Source: Actinomycetota bacterium (GTDB lineage: Bacteria > Actinomycetota > Actinomycetes > Nanopelagicales > Nanopelagicaceae). From it: DNA of 19,937 bases. The notes under the pieces were generated by a model. It searched no databases. It was not told the DNA's origin and saw only the letters and a list, made by a program, of their open reading frames with translations. The position numbers and the translations under genes are program-made. Position 1 is the stretch's first letter; every line of letters starts with the position of its first letter. Positions 1 to 10,111 of this stretch are shown here, in pieces. The DNA lies in contig CANHFN010000005.1 in NCBI GenBank assembly GCA_947459935.1, forward strand, positions 1-19,937. The letters run 5' to 3'.

Positions 1-604
1 AAAGATCGTCGGAACCACTCGTACTGAATTTGGTAAGGGCGCATCACGTCGTGCACGTCGCGATGGTTTAGTTCCTGCAGTTATCTATGGTCACGGAGAA
101 AAGCCGCTACACATCACACTTCCTGCAAAGGAACTTGGCGTTGCTCTAAAGCAGTCAAACGTTCTTTTGGACATCACAATTGATGGCAAGAATGAATTAA
201 CACTTCCAAAGGTAATTGTTCGCGATTTCCTCAAGCAGATTCTTGAGCACGTTGACCTAGTTTTGGTTCGTCGCGGCGAGAAGGTTGTTGTTTCTGTTCC
301 TGTTCACACTGTTGGTGAGCATGATCGTGATGGAATTCTTGAGCACGTGAACAACACAATCGACGTTCGTGTTGATGCTTCATCTATTCCAAGCTTCCTA
401 GAAGTAGATATTCAAGGTCTTGCTGCAGGTTCTTCAAAGTATGCAGCAGATGTTGTTCTTCCAGCAGGTGTTGAACTCGAGTCTGATCCAAAGACAATCG
501 TTGTTCACCTATCAGAGAAGTCAACGGCAGCTGCTGAAGAAACAGCAGCACCAGCAACAGATGCAGCAGCACCTGCTGCAGATGCAGATAAGAAAGACGC
601 TTAA
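1..604 (+). CDS. rplY: 50S ribosomal protein L25/general stress protein Ctc (5' end outside window)
   Basis: Ribosomal protein L25 of the long Ctc type, which binds 5S rRNA in the large subunit. The reading frame is already open at base 2, so the true start lies upstream. The first visible residues contain the family's N-terminal block (EFGKGASRRARRDGLVPAVIYG). The central beta domain follows, with IDVRVDASSIPSFLEVDIQGL, typical of the TL5/Ctc C-terminal domain. The last ~30 residues are an Ala/Glu/Asp-rich tail ending DADKKDA, common in actinobacterial L25. An internal TTG at 167 could be mistaken for a start but cuts through the conserved domain. pth follows 18 bp downstream, the usual rplY-pth pairing, so the two are probably co-transcribed. 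Only the start is missing. Confidence 0.95.
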   Translation, partial: KIVGTTRTEFGKGASRRARRDGLVPAVIYGHGEKPLHITLPAKELGVALKQSNVLLDITIDGKNELTLPKVIVRDFLKQILEHVDLVLVRRGEKVVVSVPVHTVGEHDRDGILEHVNNTIDVRVDASSIPSFLEVDIQGLAAGSSKYAADVVLPAGVELESDPKTIVVHLSEKSTAAAEETAAPATDAAAPAADADKKDA

Positions 605-622
605 CCCTTAGGCTTTGTTGTT

Positions 623-1192
623 ATGACGTGGTTGGTAGTGGGTCTGGGTAATCCAGGAGATCAATACGCTGCCACACGTCATAACATCGGCCAGATGGTG
701 ATTGATGAGTTAGCTCGTCGCCATTCAATCAAGTTTTCTTCTCATAAATCTCGCACAGATATTGCAGCATATAAATTAGATGCTGGCACGCATTCGATTA
801 TTCTTGCAAAATCAAAGAGCTATATGAATGAAACAGGCGGACCTATTAAGGCTCTGGCTAATTTCTACTCAGTTGAATCAGAGAACATCATTGCTTTGCA
901 CGATGAGTTAGACATTCCATTTGCAGCAATTAGAACCAAGTTTGCCGGTGGAGATAACGGACATAATGGCCTGAAATCAATGACTTCATCATTTGATGGC
1001 CCTGATTACTTTCGCGTTCGCTTAGGTATTGGCCGCCCCATGGGTCAGCAAGATCCAGCAGATTTTGTACTAAAAGCATTTTCTAAGATAGAACAAAAAG
1101 ATTTAGGTGAATTTATCGATCGCGGTGCAGATGTTGTCGAATCACTTATTACAAAAGGTTTAGAAATTACTCAATCAACCTTTAACAGCTAA
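623..1192 (+). CDS. pth: Peptidyl-tRNA hydrolase
   Basis: Cytoplasmic esterase that releases peptides from peptidyl-tRNA that has dropped off the ribosome, recycling the tRNA. It has 189 residues, normal for bacterial Pth. The N-terminus carries the signature VVGLGNPGDQYAATRHNIG, with catalytic His20 and conserved Asn10. The later motifs SYMNETGG, LHDELDIPF and GGDNGHNGLKS contain the conserved Asn and Asp of the active site and the tRNA-binding face. The ATG at 623 lies 18 bp after the rplY stop and has only a weak ribosome-binding sequence, which fits translation on a shared rplY-pth transcript. The stop at 1190-1192 is one base from the stop of the convergent ppc gene, leaving no room for a terminator between them. 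Confidence 0.97.
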   Translation: MTWLVVGLGNPGDQYAATRHNIGQMVIDELARRHSIKFSSHKSRTDIAAYKLDAGTHSIILAKSKSYMNETGGPIKALANFYSVESENIIALHDELDIPFAAIRTKFAGGDNGHNGLKSMTSSFDGPDYFRVRLGIGRPMGQQDPADFVLKAFSKIEQKDLGEFIDRGADVVESLITKGLEITQSTFNS

Positions 1193-1193
1193 A

Positions 1194-3902
1194 TCAGCCT
1201 GTATTTCTAAGGCCTGCAGCAACACCATTGATTGTTAGCAACAGTGCACGTCGCAGAACAGGATCGGCAGAATCGCCAGCATCACGAACACGCTTGAGCA
1301 AGTTGATTTGCAATAAATGTATTGGCGAAAGATAAGCATCACGAACCTGCAATGTTCTGGCCAGTATTTCCTGATTTCCCAATAAAGTCTGCTTGTTTGT
1401 TAGTTTTAAGATCTCTGAAACAGTTAATTCAAACTCAGCCTGGATTTCATCTAAGAAGTGGTGGAGCTCTGCCGATACGAGTGTTTCAACATAACGCTTA
1501 GCAAGTGCTAGATCAGTCTTTGCTAATGTCATTTCAACGTTACTGATAAAAGTTGTGAAGAAATGCCACTCCTTAAGCATCTGAGCTAAAAGATCTGCAT
1601 GGCCGGCTTCACGTGCAGCTCTTAAGCCTGAACCAACTCCAAACCAGCCAGGCACGATCTGACGCGACTGGGTCCAGCCGAATACCCATGGAATTGCTCG
1701 TAATGAGTCAAGACCACCTGCAGCATCTGGGCGACGTGATGGGCGTGAACCTAAGAACAAATCGCCAAGTTGCTCGACAGGAGTTGACGAGTAAAAGTAT
1801 GCAGGTAGATCTGGTTGATTAATCAGAGATCGGTACTGCTTGAAAGATTCATCACTGACTAGTTGCATGCAATCGCCCCAGGCCTTTAGTTCTGCAGGGG
1901 TTTGGCGGGGACCACGATTGAGGACGGTTGCTTCTAATGAAGCGGCCAGAGTTAACTCTACGTTTTCACGAGCAAGTGATGGAAGTGCGTACTTGTCGCT
2001 AATAACTTCACCTTGTTCTGTCATTTTTATCTGACCATCAACAGATCCCCACGGCAATGCTATTAAAGCATCATATGTTGGACCGCCACCGCGACCAACT
2101 GAACCACCACGTCCATGGAACAAGCACAACTTAACCCCGTGCTTCATTGCAACATCGCGCAAAGAACGCTGTGCACGGTGGATTTCCCACTGACTTGTTG
2201 CGATGCCAGCATCTTTATTTGAATCTGAATAACCCAGCATTACTTCTTGCACATCTCCGCGCAAAGAAACGACTGCTCGGTATGCAGGATTACTTAATAG
2301 CTTTTCAAGAATTTCACCAGCTGAGCGAAGTTCAGCAACAGTTTCTAGCAGTGGCGCAAATCCGATGGTTGCTTTCTTGTCCTTCAGTGAAACAAGGCCT
2401 GCCTGCTGGGCAATGACAACTGCTGCAATCAAATCATCAGCACCTTTTGTCATAGAAACAATATAGGTTTCAATTGCCTCTGGCCCAAAGCGAGCAATCA
2501 AATCATTGATTGCTATGAATGTGTCTAATGTTTTCTTACCTGCAGCATCCAATTGGGATGTATTAAAGATTGTTCCGTTGGCAAGTACTTTCGTGAGGAT
2601 TTCGAACTTTTCGTCATGGGACTTTTCTAGATATCTATCGACTCCAGTTATCTGCTTCAAGACATTGTGGTGAGCATCTGAATGTTCACGAATATCCATA
2701 GTTGCATGTGTAATTCCAAATGCAGCCACCGTGCGGATTGTGCGCTCAAGTAAGCCAGTAGCAATCAATTCGCCGCGATGTGCCAGCAGTGAGTCACGCA
2801 TTAACACCAGATCAGCTAGAAGTTCGGCTGTGTTTGCATAATCGCGGTTTGGCACATGTGCCCCAGCTTTTGCATGACGATCTCGTGTAAATGCCAAGCG
2901 GTGCACAATTGCAGTTGCCTTCAGGCGATATGGCTCTTCTGCGTTAAGACGTAAAAAGCGAGGTTCAAACTCAGGAATATTAGCCAAGTCTTTTTCAACT
3001 GATGCCGATAGATCTGGTGTTGCCCCAACGATCTTTGTTGAGACAGAGAGCATCTGGCGAAGTTCATTCATGGCGGCGATAGTCACACGAATAGCGTGAC
3101 CAACTTGTAGCGACATGGCATCGGTTGTGACTTCTGCTGTGATGTTTGGGTTGCCATCACGGTCTCCACCGATCCAGTTACCAAAGGAAAGTGGGCGAGC
3201 CGTTAATGGCACCTCAACATCGATGCGCTTCATTTCTTTTGCAAAATCATTGAGAACTTCGGGAACGGTTTGTGTGAACAGATCATCTAGGTAATACAAA
3301 GCATTGAGTGCTTCATCTAATGGCTCTGGACGACCCAAGCGAAGTTCATCTGTCTGCCACAACAAATCAATTGTTTCTGCCAAACGATCTTGCTGCGATG
3401 GATTCCGGGGATCATCTAGCAATTCTGCAATGGTTCCCAATTTATTTAACACGGAGCGTCGTGCTGCTTCAGTTGGGTGGGCAGTAAACACAGGACGCAC
3501 CGACATGGCACTTACCCATTGCTCAATTTCTTCTTTACTTAACTCATGGCCAGGTGTTTGGGCAACCAATGCTGCCTCTATGCGATCTACTGCGCGCGCT
3601 AGCCAAGAGCCGCCTGTTGCCCGCGCATCTGCTAGTACACGGGCGCGGTGAACTTGTTCTGCAACATTTGCTAAGTGAAAATAAGTACTAAATGCCCGCA
3701 CCAATTGAACAGAGTCTTCCACCGAAAGATTGGCAAGAATTTCTGCGCCATTTCCCTCGCGCACCGACTTACGTACCTCTTCTACTAACGCTAAGAGTTC
3801 TGGACCTTCTTGGCGCACAAGTGTTTGACCCAATAAATCACCGAGGCGGCGAACATCGCTGCGCAAACCTGCTTCATCTGCAGCGACTGGGTTCTGGCTC
3901 AT
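1194..3902 (-). CDS. ppc: Phosphoenolpyruvate carboxylase
   Basis: Carboxylates PEP with bicarbonate to oxaloacetate, the anaplerotic step that refills the TCA cycle. It has 902 residues, within the bacterial family range. Signatures in order: VFTAHPTEAARR with catalytic His142; FGNWIGGDRDGNPN; EVMLGYSDSNKDAG; the glycine-rich LFHGRGGSVGRGGGP; TEQGEVISDKY; and the family's invariant C-terminus NGVAAGLRNTG. The start is the ATG at 3902, preceded on the minus strand by GAGAGGA (complement of 3910-3916) with a 7-nt spacer, a good Shine-Dalgarno. It diverges from mfd and converges on pth. It sits between pth and mfd on the opposite strand; I recall ppc near rplY-pth in other actinobacteria, so this is probably ancestral placement rather than a recent insertion. 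Confidence 0.97.
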   Translation of the reverse strand: MSQNPVAADEAGLRSDVRRLGDLLGQTLVRQEGPELLALVEEVRKSVREGNGAEILANLSVEDSVQLVRAFSTYFHLANVAEQVHRARVLADARATGGSWLARAVDRIEAALVAQTPGHELSKEEIEQWVSAMSVRPVFTAHPTEAARRSVLNKLGTIAELLDDPRNPSQQDRLAETIDLLWQTDELRLGRPEPLDEALNALYYLDDLFTQTVPEVLNDFAKEMKRIDVEVPLTARPLSFGNWIGGDRDGNPNITAEVTTDAMSLQVGHAIRVTIAAMNELRQMLSVSTKIVGATPDLSASVEKDLANIPEFEPRFLRLNAEEPYRLKATAIVHRLAFTRDRHAKAGAHVPNRDYANTAELLADLVLMRDSLLAHRGELIATGLLERTIRTVAAFGITHATMDIREHSDAHHNVLKQITGVDRYLEKSHDEKFEILTKVLANGTIFNTSQLDAAGKKTLDTFIAINDLIARFGPEAIETYIVSMTKGADDLIAAVVIAQQAGLVSLKDKKATIGFAPLLETVAELRSAGEILEKLLSNPAYRAVVSLRGDVQEVMLGYSDSNKDAGIATSQWEIHRAQRSLRDVAMKHGVKLCLFHGRGGSVGRGGGPTYDALIALPWGSVDGQIKMTEQGEVISDKYALPSLARENVELTLAASLEATVLNRGPRQTPAELKAWGDCMQLVSDESFKQYRSLINQPDLPAYFYSSTPVEQLGDLFLGSRPSRRPDAAGGLDSLRAIPWVFGWTQSRQIVPGWFGVGSGLRAAREAGHADLLAQMLKEWHFFTTFISNVEMTLAKTDLALAKRYVETLVSAELHHFLDEIQAEFELTVSEILKLTNKQTLLGNQEILARTLQVRDAYLSPIHLLQINLLKRVRDAGDSADPVLRRALLLTINGVAAGLRNTG

Positions 3903-3909
3903 TGGGCAA

Positions 3910-3916
3910 TCCTCTC
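3910..3916 (-). promoter_or_regulatory. Shine-Dalgarno for ppc
   Basis: The minus-strand sequence GAGAGGA lies 7 nt before the ppc ATG and supports that start. Confidence 0.7.
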
Positions 3917-3960
3917 AGGTAAGAAGGTCTGCTCAAAACAAATTACACTTGGCCCATCAA

Positions 3961-3999
3961 GCCCCTCCATTTGGACCCCCCTCCAAAAGGAAATGGGGC
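3961..3999 (+). promoter_or_regulatory. Inverted repeat in the mfd leader (candidate hairpin)
   Basis: GCCCC (3961-3965) can pair with GGGGC (3995-3999), and ATTT (3969-3972) with AAAT (3991-3994), stacked directly on the outer stem with only TCC bulged on the left. Inside, GGA (3973-3975) can pair with TCC (3982-3984) across a six-C loop. An overlapping alternative is the perfect TTTGGA/TCCAAA repeat at 3970-3987. It ends 11 nt before the mfd Shine-Dalgarno, in the gap between the divergent ppc and mfd genes. It could be an mRNA structure or a DNA operator; the sequence alone does not decide. There is no T tract, so it is not a terminator. Confidence 0.35.
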
Positions 4000-4010
4000 C
4001 TTAAGGCATT

Positions 4011-4015
4011 GGAGG
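4011..4015 (+). promoter_or_regulatory. Shine-Dalgarno that fixes the mfd start
   Basis: GGAGG lies 5 nt upstream of the ATG at 4021. No comparable site precedes the upstream in-frame TTG at 3949, so 4021 is preferred. Confidence 0.75.
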
Positions 4016-4020
4016 CACGT

Positions 4021-7000
4021 ATGCGCGGACTAATTCCTGTCCTGCCATCAGCACCTGATGCATCTCACATTGTGGCACCGCAATCGATGTATCCATTTTT
4101 ACTTGCCGCCCGCGCAGCTGCCCATCCACTATTAGTTGTCACAAGCTCTAGTCGAAGTAGTGAAGATCTTGTTAATGAATTGCGCGAGTTATATGACAAT
4201 GTCTTGGAGTTCCCAGCCTGGGAAACTTTGCCTCATGAACGTTTGAGTCCCCGAAGTGACACTGTTGCAAAGAGAATTCAAACTCTTTATGCATTGCAGA
4301 ACAAACATTCAAGTAATCCGATTGTTGTTACACCAGTTCGTGGAGCAATCCATCGGATAATCAGCAACTTAGGTTCAACGCCACTTATGAAGTTAGAGAT
4401 CGGCCAAGAACAGTCACTTGATTTACTTGTCAGACATCTTTCATCTCTTTGTTACACACGAACAGATTTAGTGGAACGTCGCGGTGAGTTTGCTGTCCGC
4501 GGTGGCATTGTTGATCTCTTTCTACCTTTGAGTCATCACCCAATCCGCATTGATTTCTTTGGTGATGAAATAGAAGAGTTAAGTTACTTTGAAGTCTCAG
4601 ATCAGCGCACATTTGCACCAGTTATTGGCAGTGTTGAGATCTACCCATGCCGTGAAATGCTTCTGACACCTGAAGTGAAGCACCGTGCGATTGAGGTTAA
4701 GGACGAGTATCCAGCCGCGGCAGAAATGCTAGAAAAGATCAGTGAAGGTATTGCTTTTGAGGGCATGGAATCTTTGATTCCATTATTGATCGGTGAAACT
4801 GAAACCTTACTTTCTAGAATGCCGAAGGACACCCAGATACTTTTCATAGATGAGCAACGGATTCGTTCACGGGCAGCAGATTTGTTGGCAACCAACGAAG
4901 AGTTTCTCAACGCATCTTGGTCTAATGCTGCATTAGGTGGGATAGCTCCTTTGCATGATGGAGCTGGAACATATGTTTCCTGGGAAGAACTCAAAGATGA
5001 GATTGTTTCCAGGTCAATAACAAGTGCAGAATTTAGCCCATTCGGAAGTGACCTAGAAGATGATGTTCTCTTTTTGGAGTATGCCCCTATAGATCCCATG
5101 CGTGGGGATATTGAACGTACCGTTGATGTCCTACGCACAGTTCTTGAGCAACACCGCACAGTTGTTTTTGCAACCCATGGACACGGAATGCTCGAGAGAT
5201 ATGCAGGAATATTTCGTAGCGCAGATCTACCTGTTCACATTGTTGAAAAACTTGTTGCAACCCCAACAAAGGGCACTATCTATTTAACGACTTCAGTAAT
5301 CACCCACGGCTTTGAAAGTGCTGAAGATCAAGTTTTCTTCATGACAGAAAGAGATCTAACTGGCAGTAAAGGATCTGTTAAAGATGGCGAACGAATGCCC
5401 TCAAAGCGCAAGCAGGCCATTGATCCCTTAGAGCTCAAAAGTGGTGATTATGTAGTCCATGAACAACACGGAATTGGGCGCTATGTTGAATTACTTCAGC
5501 GCACAGTAGCTGGGGTTACTCGTGAATACTTAATCATTGAATACGCACCTGCAAAACGTGGACAACCCGGAGATAGAGTTTTTGTTCCAACTGATGCACT
5601 TGAACAAGTGTCGAAATACGTCGGAGGCGAAGCCCCAACTGTGCACAGGATTGGTAGCGGGGAGTGGCAAAAGGCAAAGGGGCGTGCACGCAAAGCTGTT
5701 CGCCAGATTGCCGGAGAGTTAATCAGGTTATATGCAGCACGCACTAGTTCACCTGGCTTTGCATTCTCTGCCGATACGCCATGGCAGAGAGAACTTGAGG
5801 ATTCCTTTTCATATATAGAAACACCTGATCAGTTTTCAACAATTAATGATGTTAAAGAGGATATGGAACGCCCATATCCGATGGATCGAATTATTTGTGG
5901 TGATGTTGGGTATGGCAAGACAGAGATAGCTATTCGCGCAGCATTTAAAGCTGTCCAAGATGGAAAGCAAGTGGCAGTTCTTGTACCAACGACACTATTA
6001 GTGCAGCAGCACTCCAAGACTTTTGAAGAAAGGTATGCAGGCTTTCCTTTAAAGGTTGCTGGAATGTCGCGATTCAATACTGCTAAAGAGAGCAAGGAGA
6101 TTCTTAGTAACTTAGCAGCAGGTGCCGTTGATGTTGTGATTGGTACTCATCGGATTCTTTCAAATGATGTCCAGTTTAAGGATCTTGGACTAGTAATTGT
6201 TGACGAAGAACAACGCTTTGGTGTTGAGCAAAAAGAAGCTCTGAAGAAATTGCGCACAACAGTCGACGTCCTAGCCATGTCTGCTACACCTATTCCGCGC
6301 ACACTAGAAATGGCTGTTACTGGCATTCGTGAAATGTCCACTATTACAACACCACCAGAAGAGCGCCACCCAATCCTTACTTATGTGGGACCTGCTGAGG
6401 ATGCACAAATTGCAGCAGCAATACATCGAGAGTTACTGCGTGATGGCCAGATCTTCTACCTTCACAACCGTGTTGAGAGCATTGACCGCAAAGCATTGCA
6501 TTTAAAGGAGCTTGTTCCAGAAGCACGTATTCGTGTGGCTCATGGTCAAATGTCTGAAGGCGAATTAGAGGATGTAATCCTTGCTTTCTGGAACCGTGAC
6601 TTTGATGTTTTGGTCTGCACCACAATTGTTGAAAGTGGACTAGATATTCAAAATGCAAACACTTTAATTGTTGAACGCGCAGATCGTTTCGGACTTTCTC
6701 AACTTCACCAGATCCGTGGTCGTGTTGGTCGCGGCCGGGAGCGTGCATATGCCTACTTCTTATATTCAGCAGATGAACCGCTTTCTGAGTTAGCTCATGA
6801 GCGCTTAACAACTATTGCGACAAATACAGATCTTGGCTCTGGAATGCGAGTTGCGTTAAAGGACCTGGAAATTCGTGGTGCTGGAAATCTTTTAGGCGGT
6901 GAGCAATCAGGCCATATTGCCGATGTTGGTTTTGATCTATACATGCGCATGGTGGGCGAAGCGGTGCAAGAATATAAATCTGGAATTATCGAAACCGAAG

Positions 7001-7494
7001 AAAAGATTTCAGAGTGCAAGGTTGAACTTCCTATCAACGCACATTTATCCTCAGATTACGTCCCGGGGGAGAGATTGCGCCTTGATCTCTATCGACGTCT
7101 TGCAGATGTGAAATCACCAACGGATGTTTCATCAATTGAAGCAGAGTTGGTAGATAGATTTGGTGAGTTACCGGAGGAAGCAAAAGCACTACTGGGAGTT
7201 GCTGCTTTGCGGGCGCAAGCAAAAGCTGGGAAATTGACTGAAGTTGTTATGCAAGGCAAGTTCCTTCGTTTAGCGCCACTGGTTTTGCCGGAATCTCGAC
7301 AGTTACGTCTGACACGTTTGTATCCGGGCTCACTATATAAAGGCGCAACAAGCACAGTTTTAGTGGCGTTGCCGAAGGTTGCCCTGTGGAATCCGTCCCA
7401 GAACGCCCCTGTTGTAGTGGATACTTCTCTCCTGGCCTGGGTCGTTGAGGTCCTTAACCAACTAAGCGAAGTACCGAAAGTGAGCTCACCGTGA
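4021..7494 (+). CDS. mfd: Transcription-repair coupling factor Mfd
   Basis: ATP-driven translocase that removes RNA polymerase stalled at DNA lesions and recruits UvrA. With the start at 4021 it has 1157 residues, normal for the family. The N-terminal UvrB-like part includes ETLPHERLSPRSDTVAKR and RRGEFAVRGGIVDLF. The RNA-polymerase-interacting CarD-like domain begins near residue 473 (GDYVVHEQHGIGRY). Superfamily 2 helicase motifs follow: GDVGYGKTE (Walker A, 627-635), DEEQ (728-731), SATPIPRTLEM, TTIVESGLDIQNANTLI and QIRGRVGRG. The C-terminal TRCF domain contains LRLDLYRRLADV. The frame stays open back to a TTG at 3949, but that extension is proline-rich and not family-like, and only the ATG at 4021 has a strong Shine-Dalgarno. 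The stop overlaps the next gene by GTGA, implying translational coupling. Confidence 0.97.
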   Translation: MRGLIPVLPSAPDASHIVAPQSMYPFLLAARAAAHPLLVVTSSSRSSEDLVNELRELYDNVLEFPAWETLPHERLSPRSDTVAKRIQTLYALQNKHSSNPIVVTPVRGAIHRIISNLGSTPLMKLEIGQEQSLDLLVRHLSSLCYTRTDLVERRGEFAVRGGIVDLFLPLSHHPIRIDFFGDEIEELSYFEVSDQRTFAPVIGSVEIYPCREMLLTPEVKHRAIEVKDEYPAAAEMLEKISEGIAFEGMESLIPLLIGETETLLSRMPKDTQILFIDEQRIRSRAADLLATNEEFLNASWSNAALGGIAPLHDGAGTYVSWEELKDEIVSRSITSAEFSPFGSDLEDDVLFLEYAPIDPMRGDIERTVDVLRTVLEQHRTVVFATHGHGMLERYAGIFRSADLPVHIVEKLVATPTKGTIYLTTSVITHGFESAEDQVFFMTERDLTGSKGSVKDGERMPSKRKQAIDPLELKSGDYVVHEQHGIGRYVELLQRTVAGVTREYLIIEYAPAKRGQPGDRVFVPTDALEQVSKYVGGEAPTVHRIGSGEWQKAKGRARKAVRQIAGELIRLYAARTSSPGFAFSADTPWQRELEDSFSYIETPDQFSTINDVKEDMERPYPMDRIICGDVGYGKTEIAIRAAFKAVQDGKQVAVLVPTTLLVQQHSKTFEERYAGFPLKVAGMSRFNTAKESKEILSNLAAGAVDVVIGTHRILSNDVQFKDLGLVIVDEEQRFGVEQKEALKKLRTTVDVLAMSATPIPRTLEMAVTGIREMSTITTPPEERHPILTYVGPAEDAQIAAAIHRELLRDGQIFYLHNRVESIDRKALHLKELVPEARIRVAHGQMSEGELEDVILAFWNRDFDVLVCTTIVESGLDIQNANTLIVERADRFGLSQLHQIRGRVGRGRERAYAYFLYSADEPLSELAHERLTTIATNTDLGSGMRVALKDLEIRGAGNLLGGEQSGHIADVGFDLYMRMVGEAVQEYKSGIIETEEKISECKVELPINAHLSSDYVPGERLRLDLYRRLADVKSPTDVSSIEAELVDRFGELPEEAKALLGVAALRAQAKAGKLTEVVMQGKFLRLAPLVLPESRQLRLTRLYPGSLYKGATSTVLVALPKVALWNPSQNAPVVVDTSLLAWVVEVLNQLSEVPKVSSP

Positions 7495-8093
7495 AGAAGA
7501 TTCTTGCAATGATTGCAGCAGCAGCGCTCCTATTGACTGGATGCTCACAAGTTGGAGCAGCAGCAACACTTGGGGATACAAAGATCACTCAAGCAACAGT
7601 GCAGGCAAGTGTTGAAGCAATTCTTGCTGAGCGAGCCAAGGTTGACACAACACAGATGCAGTTAGAAACGGGCGAAGAACTCAATCGTGGTCAACTTCGT
7701 TTCCACTTGCTCAGCGCGCTCTTGCGAGCAGTTGGTGCAGACTTGAAGATTGAAGTAACTAAGGCAGAGATTGATACCCGCCGTGCAAGCATTGTTAATC
7801 AAGTTGGCGGCGAAGAACAAATGCCTTCAGCATTGGTAAATGCAGGAATCGCTCCTAATGACCTTGATACATATATTGAAGCAATTTCATTCTCTGACAA
7901 AATTAGTCAGTTTTTTCTGGCAAGCGGCATTACAGAAGATGCAGTCGGGGGAGAAATTCAAAAGCGCATTGTTGCTAAGGCAAAAGCTCTTGGTGTGACT
8001 GTCAATCCACGTTATGGCAAGTGGGATGCAGAGAATGCAAATATTGTTGCAGTTGATCCAGCATCATCTGCTGTAACCCCATCAGGTAACTAG
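7491..8093 (+). CDS. SurA-N-like chaperone lipoprotein
   Basis: Predicted exported lipoprotein of 200 residues. The start is GTG at 7491, inside the mfd stop (GTGA overlap), so translation is probably coupled. The signal peptide ends in the lipobox LTGC with lipidated Cys18. The remainder is mostly helical and resembles the SurA N-terminal chaperone domain (ATLGDTKITQATVQASVEAI, then an EINRGQ-like NRGQLRFHLLSALLRAVG region, and a later helix around FSDKISQFFLASGIT). No parvulin peptidyl-prolyl isomerase domain follows, so a holdase role for exported proteins is more likely than isomerase activity. Similar lipoproteins next to mfd/mazG are, to my memory, common in actinobacteria. The family assignment comes from pattern recognition, not a search. 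Confidence 0.8.
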   Translation: MKKILAMIAAAALLLTGCSQVGAAATLGDTKITQATVQASVEAILAERAKVDTTQMQLETGEELNRGQLRFHLLSALLRAVGADLKIEVTKAEIDTRRASIVNQVGGEEQMPSALVNAGIAPNDLDTYIEAISFSDKISQFFLASGITEDAVGGEIQKRIVAKAKALGVTVNPRYGKWDAENANIVAVDPASSAVTPSGN

Positions 8094-8101
8094 TAGCCAC
8101 T

Positions 8102-8740
8102 ATGCAAGGCTCACAGCTTCAGCGCTTAGTTGAAGTAATGAATACTTTGCGTTCTCCAGGTGGTTGTCCGTGGGATGCAGAACAAACTCACGAGTCACTT
8201 CTCAAGTATTTGTTGGAAGAGTCCTACGAATTTGTTGATGCAACCCAGTCTGGTAATCGTGTTGATATGCGAGAAGAACTCGGTGATGTTCTGCTTCAGG
8301 TCTATTTTCATGCTCGCATGGCTGAAGAACATCCAACAGATCCTTTTTCCATTGAAGATGTTGCCCAAGGCATTGCTGACAAGTTGATTCGCAGGCACCC
8401 ACATGTTTTCGCCGGAGTCGAAGTTCGAGGTTCACAAGAGGTGTTAGAGAATTGGGAAGAGATTAAGAAAAAGGAGAAGGGCCGCACATCGCCACTAGAT
8501 GGTGTTGCAATGTCCCAACCCGCACTACCTTTGGTTGAAAAGTTGTTGTATCGAGCAGAAAAATACAATGTTGCTGTATCAACCCCAGAGAGCATTTCAA
8601 TTGATGGGGCTGCAGATGAAGGCTCTGTTGGCCAGGCCCTGCTTGCTGTAATTGCCTGGGCACATGCCAATGGGATCGATGCCGAGGCTGCCCTGCGCAA
8701 GGAAGCCATGCGTATTGCCGAACAGATAGCTCCCGCGTAA
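8102..8740 (+). CDS. mazG: Nucleoside triphosphate pyrophosphohydrolase MazG
   Basis: Hydrolyses (d)NTPs to NMPs and pyrophosphate, clearing non-canonical nucleotides; it may also lower (p)ppGpp signalling, as reported for E. coli MazG. The N-terminus has the family's GGCPWDAEQTHESL. The metal-binding ExxE...ExxD signature follows: E40/E43 in LLEESYEFVDA and E59/D62 in REELGDVLLQVYFHA. LIRRHPHVFAGVEV and NWEEIKKKEKG are also typical. It has 212 residues, so the first MazG domain is complete and the second, catalytically dominant domain of the 263-residue E. coli enzyme is shortened. The ATG at 8102 comes 8 bp after the lipoprotein stop with no obvious Shine-Dalgarno, so it is probably read from the operon transcript. 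Confidence 0.95.
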   Translation: MQGSQLQRLVEVMNTLRSPGGCPWDAEQTHESLLKYLLEESYEFVDATQSGNRVDMREELGDVLLQVYFHARMAEEHPTDPFSIEDVAQGIADKLIRRHPHVFAGVEVRGSQEVLENWEEIKKKEKGRTSPLDGVAMSQPALPLVEKLLYRAEKYNVAVSTPESISIDGAADEGSVGQALLAVIAWAHANGIDAEAALRKEAMRIAEQIAPA

Positions 8741-8806
8741 CTCACGGTAGGATTGGCTTTGTTAAGTACCGAGCCATTTCAGCGTTGAGGTCGGCCAAAG
8801 TTTTAG

Positions 8807-10102
<1,296 letters not shown>

Positions 10103-10111
10103 GCATTAGTT

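Noticed and set aside
167..604. rplY starting at the TTG at 167
   Set aside because: The conserved L25 N-terminus is encoded in the same frame upstream, from base 2, so the gene is simply cut by the window edge.
6377..6811. 144-codon reverse-strand frame inside mfd
   Set aside because: It lies antisense to strongly conserved Mfd helicase motifs, and the His/Gln/Leu-rich translation is typical of shadow frames.
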